A stretch of DNA of 57,387 bases, taken from the NCBI GenBank assembly GCA_944324285.1, contig CALUVR010000015.1, positions 1-57,387 of the forward strand, written 5' to 3'. Source of the DNA: Candidatus Gastranaerophilales bacterium. GTDB taxonomy: Bacteria > Cyanobacteriota > Vampirovibrionia > Gastranaerophilales > Gastranaerophilaceae. Every line of letters begins with the position of its first letter. Positions within the stretch are counted from its first letter, which is position 1. Below are positions 49,209-55,974 of the stretch, one piece after another. The notes under the pieces are model-generated. The model was not told the DNA's origin. It worked only from the letters and a program-made list of their open reading frames with translations, and did not search any database. Position numbers and translations under genes: made by a program.

Positions 49209-50183
49209 ATGAAAATTTTGGATGTGGAAAATTTAAATTTGGGATTTATGTGCGAGAACGGATTCAATCAGGCGTTGTTCGATGTTTCGTTTTCTGTAGA
49301 AAGAGGCGAAATGCTTGCGCTTGTAGGAGAATCAGGCTGCGGAAAGACGATGAGCGCAATGAGTGTTCTGCAGCTTTTGCCGAAAAACGCAAGAATTACA
49401 TCCGGTATAATAACCTTTGACGGGAAAGATCTTTTAAAATCCCCAAAGAAAGATTTGGAGGGAATTCGCGGTGCAAAGATTGCACTTATTCCGCAGGATC
49501 CGATGACCTCTTTAAATCCGCTGTTTACTGTTGGGGAGCAGCTTTTAGAGGTTATCCGTATTCACCAGCACCTTAAAGGTAAAGACGCATGGCAAAAAGC
49601 GGCGGAAGCGTTTGATGCGGTGCAAATTCCGTGTGCAGAGGAAAGGTTAAAAGCATACCCGCACGAGTTTTCAGGCGGAATGAAACAGCGCGCAATTATT
49701 GCAATGGCGCTTGCATGTAACGCGGAAGTTTTGATTGCGGACGAACCTACAACCGCGCTGGATGTTACAATTCAGGCGCAGATTATGAATCTTCTTGAAA
49801 AAATCAAAAAAGAACGAAACACAGCAATACTTCTTATTACGCATGATTTAGCGCTTGTGAGAGAGCATGCGGATAAGGTTGCGGTTATGTACGCCGGCAG
49901 AATTGTCGAAAGCGCACCTGCAAAAGAATTCTTTGAAAATCCAAGTCATCCTTATTCGATTGCGCTTTTAAATTCTATTCCTGCAAACAGAGAAAAATCT
50001 CTGGAAACAATAACAGGTCAGCCGCCTTCCATACAGCAGATTATAGAGGGGTGCAAATTCCATCCGCGCTGCAAAAAGTGCATGGATATTTGTAAAGAGA
50101 AAATTCCGCCTGAATTCAATGTCGGAAAAGACCACATCAGTGCTTGTTTTTTAAATGACAGCCTTAATGGCAAGAAGAATTAA
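49209..50183 (+). CDS. Oligopeptide/dipeptide ABC transporter ATP-binding protein (OppD/DppD type)
   Basis: 324 residues. Walker A GESGCGKT, Q-loop PQDPMTSLNPL, signature SGGMKQR, Walker B VLIADEPTTALD, and the peptide-importer C-terminal extension with a Cys-containing CKFHPRCKKCMDIC segment, which in relatives can bind a metal cluster. It energises uptake of peptides or nickel. No permease or binding protein genes are adjacent, so the transporter is encoded in pieces or this subunit is shared. It converges with the MntP-like gene and overlaps it by 33 nt. Confidence 0.92.
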   Translation: MKILDVENLNLGFMCENGFNQALFDVSFSVERGEMLALVGESGCGKTMSAMSVLQLLPKNARITSGIITFDGKDLLKSPKKDLEGIRGAKIALIPQDPMTSLNPLFTVGEQLLEVIRIHQHLKGKDAWQKAAEAFDAVQIPCAEERLKAYPHEFSGGMKQRAIIAMALACNAEVLIADEPTTALDVTIQAQIMNLLEKIKKERNTAILLITHDLALVREHADKVAVMYAGRIVESAPAKEFFENPSHPYSIALLNSIPANREKSLETITGQPPSIQQIIEGCKFHPRCKKCMDICKEKIPPEFNVGKDHISACFLNDSLNGKKN

Positions 50184-50690
50184 GATTACGCCGCCCGAGA
50201 TTTCCAGTATGCGTGAAGGGAATTTTTTGAAGCAGTTTCCTGACCAGAAGCCGCAAATGGACATTAAAAATGACGCCGCACCTATAATAATAGACGGCAG
50301 GAGAAGCTTAGTTCCGCTGAAATTAAGGCTTACACCTGCGGCAAGTGCGTCTATACTTGTTGCAAAACCCATAGAAATCAGGCACTTGAAACCTATACAG
50401 CAAATTGTATCTTCTTTTTTCTCAAAAGCTTCCGCGATAAATTTAATCCCGAGCACAAGAAAAATTGCAAAAACGAGCCAGTGAGAGAATTTCTCAACAT
50501 AAGCACTCACAGCCCCCGCGCAAAAATATCCTATAACAGGCATTACCCCCTGAAAAATCCCCATGGTAGCTGCCAGCATAAGAGAGTTTCGCGTGCGGTT
50601 TTTAGTAAAAATAAGCCCCTGTGAAAACGATACCACAAGACAATCAACTCCGAGCGCAAGCGCCAGTAAAATTACCTCAAATAAGCTCAA
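50151..50690 (-). CDS. mntP: MntP-like manganese efflux pump
   Basis: 179 residues with six predicted helices. The family's repeated acidic motifs are visible: LALALGVDCLVVSFSQG in helix 1 and MGFATSIDALAAGVSL in helix 4. MntP exports Mn(II). I infer a TTG start at 50690 with GAGGTGG just upstream; a longer frame to an ATG at 50774 would lie inside the upstream gene. It overlaps the DUF4127 gene by 14 nt and is likely translationally coupled. A DtxR-family repressor at 13301 makes metal homeostasis a theme, but no operator of that type is seen here. Confidence 0.8.
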   Translation of the reverse strand: MSLFEVILLALALGVDCLVVSFSQGLIFTKNRTRNSLMLAATMGIFQGVMPVIGYFCAGAVSAYVEKFSHWLVFAIFLVLGIKFIAEAFEKKEDTICCIGFKCLISMGFATSIDALAAGVSLNFSGTKLLLPSIIIGAASFLMSICGFWSGNCFKKFPSRILEISGGVILILLAIKAVI

Positions 50691-52011
50691 TTTCCACCTC
50701 AAACAGTCTGTTCCACGGGAAAGAATACTTTGCCCTGATATCAATTCCCAAAAATTCTGCGACTCTCTTTTCATACGGCTTCATAAGTTCCGTAATTTTT
50801 TCAGTGTCCGGAGAGGAAAGCATTTGTCTGACATTTGCCTGATACGCCCAGTCGTCCAGAAGTCTTACCGCTTGCAGCCGTTTGAATGCAATATCATTAT
50901 ATTTTTTAGCGAGAAATTTAAATTTCGCAGCGCAAATAAGGCTCCCGAAAGAGTTTGCTGAGGTATTCCACGCGGAATATCCGTAGAAATTTTCGCCTGT
51001 ACCGGCTTCCATAAACTTTTCCACAAAAGCGTTATCCGCGCCGTTTGCAAACCTTACATCCGCAATCATATAATTTCCCTCAGGACGCACCCAGTTGCCT
51101 GTAAAAGGTTCTGTCGGACGCTTCATAACAATTTCACCCTGAGCGGTTCGGAAATTATTCACAAATAACCGGATATCGCCTTCCTCTGCTATTTTACAGC
51201 CAGCAAGTTCAAGCTGTCCCTGTACTGATTTTTCAATAGAAACGTCTTCATAGTTTGAAATTAAATCCTTTTCATCAGGTTCAGAAAACACCGGTGATAT
51301 GGAAATGTCACCTGACAGCGCCTTTGCAAGAAGGGTGAGCGGAATTTCATCAGCACCGGTTTTTACAAACCCGCCGAGTTTTTCAAGCGTCTGCGCCTCC
51401 TGCACATTAAACCCGTATTCAGCACAATCGTCTTTCGAAAAAATCAAAGTATCAAACAATCCCCCTTTCTGCCATTCAAGATAAATTTTATTAATCTCAA
51501 AATTTCGTCTGCGGGTCGCAAGATAATCATCAAGGATGTCAGACGGGATTATGTTGGCAATGCAGCTTTCCTGACCGTTTTTATGAGTCTGATAAGAGTA
51601 ATCAAAAATCTTTTTCCCCCATCTGTTCCAGTATTCTTTCTCCTCTTCATTTATATTGTTATTGGAAATTCTCATTATGCTTGAAAATGCATAAATTCTG
51701 GCATTTTTCTTCTCTAAAATTTCTTTTAAACGCTCAATACGAGTTTTTATTTCCTCAAAAGTTTCAGGACACCTTCTTGAAGAAATAAGTCCCCCGTATG
51801 CCGCGGTATCAAGCGGAATTATCAGGGCATCAACAGGCGGAAGGTTTTCAAGCCAGTCAAAAATTCCTTGAACATCAGCATACTTTGTCAAATCCCCCAG
51901 AAGCTTCCGCTCCGGAATGAATAACTCCGCACTTCCGTCGATTTGCGCAATCTGCCGTGGCAGAGTATAGCACACAGGGCGGTTATCAATCGGTAAAAAT
52001 CCTATCTTCAT
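50677..52011 (-). CDS. DUF4127 family protein
   Basis: 444 residues, cytoplasmic. Family hallmarks: IGFLPIDNRPVCYTLPRQIA at the N-terminus, ALIIPLDTAAYGGLISSR, and a C-terminal VRLLDDWAYQANVR. DUF4127 proteins occur in Firmicutes and other gut bacteria; I know of no firm function. TATAAT stands 6 nt before the ATG, no ribosome binding site. Confidence 0.85.
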   Translation of the reverse strand: MKIGFLPIDNRPVCYTLPRQIAQIDGSAELFIPERKLLGDLTKYADVQGIFDWLENLPPVDALIIPLDTAAYGGLISSRRCPETFEEIKTRIERLKEILEKKNARIYAFSSIMRISNNNINEEEKEYWNRWGKKIFDYSYQTHKNGQESCIANIIPSDILDDYLATRRRNFEINKIYLEWQKGGLFDTLIFSKDDCAEYGFNVQEAQTLEKLGGFVKTGADEIPLTLLAKALSGDISISPVFSEPDEKDLISNYEDVSIEKSVQGQLELAGCKIAEEGDIRLFVNNFRTAQGEIVMKRPTEPFTGNWVRPEGNYMIADVRFANGADNAFVEKFMEAGTGENFYGYSAWNTSANSFGSLICAAKFKFLAKKYNDIAFKRLQAVRLLDDWAYQANVRQMLSSPDTEKITELMKPYEKRVAEFLGIDIRAKYSFPWNRLFEVEIELI

Positions 52012-52017
52012 GCCACG

Positions 52018-52023
52018 ATTATA
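52018..52023 (-). promoter_or_regulatory. -10 of the DUF4127 gene with leaderless spacing
   Basis: TATAAT on the minus strand, then CGTGGC and the ATG at 52011. Confidence 0.6.
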
Positions 52024-52075
52024 ACATAAATTTTACTATGTTTATTTCTTTTCTTTTTTAATAATGTAGATAGTT

Positions 52076-52095
52076 GTTGGGCAAGTATGCCCAAC
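52076..52095. repeat. Palindromic repeat, family E
   Basis: GTTGGGCA-AGTA-TGCCCAAC, followed by CTACTTTGTATCC as at 47352. Confidence 0.8.
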
Positions 52096-52113
52096 CTACT
52101 TTGTATCCACTCT

Positions 52114-52181
52114 CCCTTTAGCATACAAAGGGAGCAGACGAGGTAACGAATCTTGCGCCCCTGTATGCTTTGTGCTAAGGG
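52114..52181. repeat. Structured repeat, family B
   Basis: CCCTTTAGCATACAAAG pairs with CTTTGTGCTAAGGG; internal loop GCAGACGAGGTAACGAATC. Confidence 0.75.
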
Positions 52182-52209
52182 TGTCCGACGGACGGATGGG
52201 GGGATTGCT

Positions 52210-52322
52210 GTTGGGCAAGTATGCCCAACCGGCAGAACCTTTTTGTAAAACATGAAAAGTGATGGGTGAAGGATTTAGCAATAATAAGTTCTTCATTATT
52301 CTTTGAACCCTTTACCCTTCAC
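52210..52322. repeat. Palindromic repeat family E (52210-52229) then family D-like sequence
   Basis: GTTGGGCAAGTATGCCCAAC, then GTGATGGGTGAAGG, AATAATAAGTTCTTCATT and CCCTTTACCCTTCACTC. No gene in 52012-52385. Confidence 0.7.
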
Positions 52323-52385
52323 TCTATTGCAATTAACGTCCTAATCTCTTTTTTACCTTAGAACCTTAGTATCTTAGTAACTTCA

Positions 52386-53123
52386 TTATCTGACAAAATC
52401 GCCCCAATAGGACTGTTTTTCATTTTTCGGGTTGACATCCTGCAAGGCATAAAATGCACAGGCAACATTCTTCTCCGGATGGTCAGCATAAGGCGAACAT
52501 CTTTCCTGCCCCGTAAAGAAAAACTGCTGCTCCCAGCCCATAGCATTTTCTTTAGGGTTAGTCTTATGCTCCTGCCCCATAGGTATTACCAACCCATCTT
52601 GAGTAAATTGGAATACAAATATATCTTTACCCCAGGTATTCGGTCTTTGCATACCGTTTAAATCAACACAAAAAACCGGTCCGTTTTCGCCCGAAAGCGG
52701 AGGGTTGTTAAAGAAAAATAATTCTCCTGAATTGTTTGCCCAAAAGCCGCCGTCATCACAAATAATCGTAGATGAACGAATACCTCCTAAATTTCTTATA
52801 ACATAAGGCATCTTGGCAGAAACATCAGCATCCCCGTCTGCGTATGTATATGTACTTACCTGACGACCGCCGTTAAAATAACTCATAAATTTTCTGGCAT
52901 AGTCATTTACGCTCTGTCTTGATGCCCATTCAGAAAATGATATTTCATTTTCAGCATAAAACTGCGTAGCTATCTGGTTAAGCTCACTATAAGTCCTTTT
53001 TAATCTGGTTTGGAGAACCTTGTTTTGAATTCCTGACGCAAGATTAGGCAACGTTAATGAGGCAACAACCCCGATTATACCGAGCGTAAGAAGCACTTCA
53101 GACATTGTAAAGGCTTTTCTCAT
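52386..53123 (-). CDS. Type IV pilin-like (pseudopilin) protein
   Basis: 245 residues. N-terminus MRKAFTMSEVLLTLGIIGVV is a type III signal: short basic leader, Ala|Phe cleavage site, Glu5 of the mature form and a long hydrophobic helix. The globular part has Cys residues (TIICDDGG, FCVDLNG, ERCSPY, VACAFY) that may pair. It would be processed by a prepilin peptidase and join a pilus or type II secretion pseudopilus. Its ATG shares one base with the ffh stop codon and uses a GGAGG inside ffh, so the two are coupled, an odd pairing. Confidence 0.9.
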   Translation of the reverse strand: MRKAFTMSEVLLTLGIIGVVASLTLPNLASGIQNKVLQTRLKRTYSELNQIATQFYAENEISFSEWASRQSVNDYARKFMSYFNGGRQVSTYTYADGDADVSAKMPYVIRNLGGIRSSTIICDDGGFWANNSGELFFFNNPPLSGENGPVFCVDLNGMQRPNTWGKDIFVFQFTQDGLVIPMGQEHKTNPKENAMGWEQQFFFTGQERCSPYADHPEKNVACAFYALQDVNPKNEKQSYWGDFVR

Positions 53124-54514
53124 TATTTAAACCTCCGCATCATAGACATCGCTTTATTAAGGGCATGTTTTCCCATTTTACCGTTCATACCGGGCAAACC
53201 TTTCCCCATCATATTTTTAAAATCACTCATACCCTTCATCATCATCCGCATTTGCTCAAATTGCTTTATAAACTGGTTAATCTCGGATAATTCCATGCCA
53301 CAACCCCTTGCAATTCGTTTTTTACGGCTTGTATTCATCAAATCAGGGTTCTCTCTTTCCTGAGGGGTCATACTCTGAATAAAAACTTCCATCTTTTTAA
53401 ATTGTTTTTCACTTTCGTGAGAAAGCTTCTGTCTGTCATCTTTTCCAATACTGATACCGGGAAGCATGCCAAGCAGTTGATCAACCGAACCAAACATTTT
53501 CATCTGCTTTTGCATTTTCAAAAAATCATTATACGAGAAACTTGATTTGCGCATCTTTTCTTCAAGTTCCTGTGCCTGCTTTTCGTCAAAAACTTCCTGC
53601 GCACGTTCCACAAGCGAAACGATATCTCCCATGCCGAGAATCCTCGTTGCCATACGCTCAGGATAAAAATCTTCCAGCGCATTGAGCTTTTCACCGGTAC
53701 CTGTCAATTTAACAGGTTTTCCTGTGCAATATGCGACACTCAATGCAGCTCCGCCTCTTGAATCACCGTCGAGTTTCGTGAGAACAAGTCCAGTAAGCGA
53801 TAATTGCGCATCGAAGTTCTCCGCAACATTAACGGCTTCCTGTCCTGTCATGGAATCTATTACAAGCAATTTTTCCTGCGGGCTGAAAATCCTGTCTATC
53901 AAAAGAAGCTCAGCCATCATGTCAGTATCAATCTGCAATCGCCCGGCTGTATCAAGTATCAGAACATTAAAGCCTTTTTCTTTAGCATAGTTAATTGAAC
54001 TCTGAACAATATTTTGAACATTCTTTTCATCCGGTATGGTAAAAACTTCAACTCCGATTTCACTGCCTAAAGTTTGCAATTGAGATATCGCAGCGGGACG
54101 ATAAACATCACACGCAACAAGAAGAGGATTTTTGCCTTCCTTTTTCAATTTAACGGCTAACTTTGCAGAAGAGGTAGTTTTTCCGGAACCCTGAAGTCCG
54201 AGCATCATTATCAAAGAAGGATGTCCTGACAAATCAATAGGTTTAAGTTCTTTTCCCAGTAAATTAACGAGTTCGTCATGTACAATTTTTACAAGTTGCT
54301 GCGACGGATCAACCCCTTGAACAACATTCTCTCCTTCAGCCTTATCCTTAACCGCCGAAATAAAAGCTTTTACAACACGTAAATTGACATCAGCTTCCAA
54401 AAGAGCGCGACGAATTTCGCGCATGGCTTCCTGCATATTTTCCTGCGTTAATTCCTGCCCTCTTGTCTTATGGATTATATCTCTTAATCTGTCAGTTAAA
54501 TTATCGAACATCAA
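53123..54514 (-). CDS. ffh: Signal recognition particle protein
   Basis: 463 residues, typical. GTPase that binds signal peptides and 4.5S RNA and delivers ribosomes to FtsY. N domain, G domain with GLQGSGKTTSSAKLA, DTAGRLQID, TKLDGDSRGG, and a methionine-rich M domain (SRKKRIARGCGMELSEINQFIKQFEQMRMMMKGM) for RNA and signal-peptide binding. Followed by the pilin-like gene with a 1-nt overlap. Confidence 0.97.
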   Translation of the reverse strand: MMFDNLTDRLRDIIHKTRGQELTQENMQEAMREIRRALLEADVNLRVVKAFISAVKDKAEGENVVQGVDPSQQLVKIVHDELVNLLGKELKPIDLSGHPSLIMMLGLQGSGKTTSSAKLAVKLKKEGKNPLLVACDVYRPAAISQLQTLGSEIGVEVFTIPDEKNVQNIVQSSINYAKEKGFNVLILDTAGRLQIDTDMMAELLLIDRIFSPQEKLLVIDSMTGQEAVNVAENFDAQLSLTGLVLTKLDGDSRGGAALSVAYCTGKPVKLTGTGEKLNALEDFYPERMATRILGMGDIVSLVERAQEVFDEKQAQELEEKMRKSSFSYNDFLKMQKQMKMFGSVDQLLGMLPGISIGKDDRQKLSHESEKQFKKMEVFIQSMTPQERENPDLMNTSRKKRIARGCGMELSEINQFIKQFEQMRMMMKGMSDFKNMMGKGLPGMNGKMGKHALNKAMSMMRRFK

Positions 54515-54570
54515 TTCTCCGTAATAAAATTATATCACGGGTTCGCTAATTTAACAACAGGGAAAAATGC

Positions 54571-54927
54571 TTAATAATCGTCGTCTTCGTCATCATTTAC
54601 AGAAGCTGCCTGCTTATTTTTTAAACGTTCCTGTTCTTCGCGTTTTTCTTCGGCTTCCAACTGCCAACCGAGTCTTTCAATTTCTCTTAAACGGGCTTTA
54701 TCAGATCCCATCAGCTCACTCCCAGCAGCAAATGCCCATTTTGCTAAATATTTTAAGGATTTAAGAGTACTTGGATGCGGTACATCATCAAATTCAGGAT
54801 CCACAAAAGGATTAATACCATAATCCTCGCTAAAGCCAAATGTGACATTAGCATGCCTGCTGTTTTGATTAGAATTTTGACTTAAATTATAGCTTGACCT
54901 GTAACCATTAACTGCGGTTATTTTCAT
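54571..54927 (-). CDS. Hypothetical protein, 118 aa
   Basis: No family recognised. A polar Ser/Asn/Gln-rich tail (residues 1-27) ends HANVTFGFSED; a middle part (GINPFVDPEFDDVPHP) and a C-terminal highly charged helix (KARLREIERLGWQLEAEEKREEQE) follow, closing with DDEDDDY. AAGGGATAATT precedes the ATG. The TFGF step after a polar N-terminus is shared with other unknowns in the window. Confidence 0.7.
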   Translation of the reverse strand: MKITAVNGYRSSYNLSQNSNQNSRHANVTFGFSEDYGINPFVDPEFDDVPHPSTLKSLKYLAKWAFAAGSELMGSDKARLREIERLGWQLEAEEKREEQERLKNKQAASVNDDEDDDY

Positions 54928-55090
54928 AATTATCCCTTGCCTTTATTGAATTATAACCCCTAATAAAAAATTTATGCTACCTGCGTAATAAAAAATTTAC
55001 ATATATTAACATGCCAGAATTAATTTTAGAAAAATAAAAACATCATAAAAACGAATGATTTAATTTTAAAAGTGGTCTGCTAATATAAAA

Positions 55091-55165
55091 CCATACTCCT
55101 TAGAGACTAAGATACACATATCCCTAATCAACAGCTATGCACCTCAAAGTACATAGCTTTTTTTT
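55091..55165 (+). ncRNA. Candidate short RNA with strong terminator
   Basis: The 359-bp gap before the tRNA contains AGCTATG / CATAGCT (55133-55158) followed by eight T residues, a good terminator with no gene in front. Upstream are a CTTAG-AGA-CTAAG hairpin (about 55099-55111) and TAATATAAA (55081-55089) as a possible -10. An sRNA of about 75 nt is plausible. Confidence 0.35.
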
Positions 55166-55286
55166 GTAAATTTGCGTGCGGCAGAAATGTATTACTCAAA
55201 AATTCCAGGAATAAACAAACCCGAAAAGGAATATTGACAAAAGATATTGAGCAAGTAGAATAGAATTACATCCGATAAATTTGCTC

Positions 55287-55376
55287 GGAGGAGTGCCAGA
55301 GCGGTTGATTGGAGCGGTCTTGAAAACCGTCGTACGTGCGAGCGTACCGTGGGTTCGAATCCCACCTCCTCCTCCA
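55287..55376 (+). tRNA. tRNA-Ser (anticodon UGA)
   Basis: 90 nt with encoded CCA. Acceptor stem GGAGGAG / CTCCTCC, D-arm with AGCGGTTGA, anticodon loop CTTGAAA (anticodon TGA), a long variable arm CGTACGTGCGAGCGTAC typical of serine tRNAs, and T-arm GTGGG-TTCGAAT-CCCAC. The discriminator base is T where most bacterial serine tRNAs have G. Confidence 0.95.
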
Positions 55377-55381
55377 TTTTG

Positions 55382-55406
55382 AAAGAGCCTGAAAAGGCTC
55401 TTTTTT
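55382..55406 (+). terminator. Terminator after tRNA-Ser
   Basis: AAAGAGCC / GGCTCTTT with loop TGAAAA and following T residues. Confidence 0.9.
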
Positions 55407-55773
55407 AGTGCGTTTGCGTCCTTTTGTATTTATAGTTTAACGGGACATTTGGGATGTGTGTTTTATAGGCAAAATGCCGACTTGCTAGGAGTTTGAGGCT
55501 AATTTATAGTATTGAGATTTGGTGGTCTTTTCTTGCACTTTTGTCATAATTTTTGCACTAAATTTCACTAATATTTTGGAATATTAAATTTAATTTGGCA
55601 GCTATCTCGCAGGGTATTTGAATTTCAACCCTGATACTTTTAGTGCTAAAATTGTCCGGTTTGAATTGCTTCTGGTTTGATATGTGTCGAAATGTCTCTG
55701 AGATTGAGACAAGACACTTGATGTTTTTCAAAAAGAGAGCGATTAATGTCAATGCAAACAAAAGGAGCATACA
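55407..55773. other. Putative left end and control region of a Mu-like element
   Basis: No convincing gene. TTGCAC occurs twice close together (near 55534 and 55552: TTGCACTTTTGTCAT, then TTGCACTAAATTTCAC), as might be expected of transposase-binding end repeats. At 55684-55717 there is a double inverted repeat, GTGTC-GTCTC ... GAGAC-GACAC, a possible operator or terminator. The true element boundary is not determined. A minus-strand frame of 78 codons overlaps this region but is not credible. Confidence 0.4.
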
Positions 55774-55974
55774 TTGACAGAGAAAGACTATCAATTATAT
55801 GGAACAAGAATTTTTAATTTGAAGACACAAGAAATTGGTCTATTAATTTGCATTTGGAAAAATAAATTTGCTGATAGAGATATTGACTTCGCAACCTGTG
55901 TCGATAAACAAGGCAAAAGATATAATATAGCCTTGGATTATATTAAGGAGATTGAAGATGAATTCCCTGCCTAA
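55774..55974 (+). CDS. Small protein upstream of the transposase
   Basis: 66 residues with TTG start; AAAGGAG lies 6 nt upstream. Contains TEKDYQLYGTRIFNLKTQ and IGLLICIWKNKFAD; no domain recognised. It overlaps the transposase start by 17 nt and is translationally coupled to it, the position that a Ner-like or accessory regulator holds in Mu-type elements. Function unknown. Confidence 0.7.
   Translation: MTEKDYQLYGTRIFNLKTQEIGLLICIWKNKFADRDIDFATCVDKQGKRYNIALDYIKEIEDEFPA

Noticed and set aside
50690-50774. N-terminal 28-residue extension of the MntP-like protein from an upstream ATG
   Set aside because: It lies inside the DUF4127 gene, adds polar residues foreign to the family, and a TTG with GAGGTGG sits at the expected start.
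55558-55794. Minus-strand frame of 78 codons opposite the transposase control region, in the place of a Mu-type repressor
   Set aside because: No ribosome binding site, a composition shift between an oily first half and a polar second half, and overlap with the well-supported plus-strand small gene.
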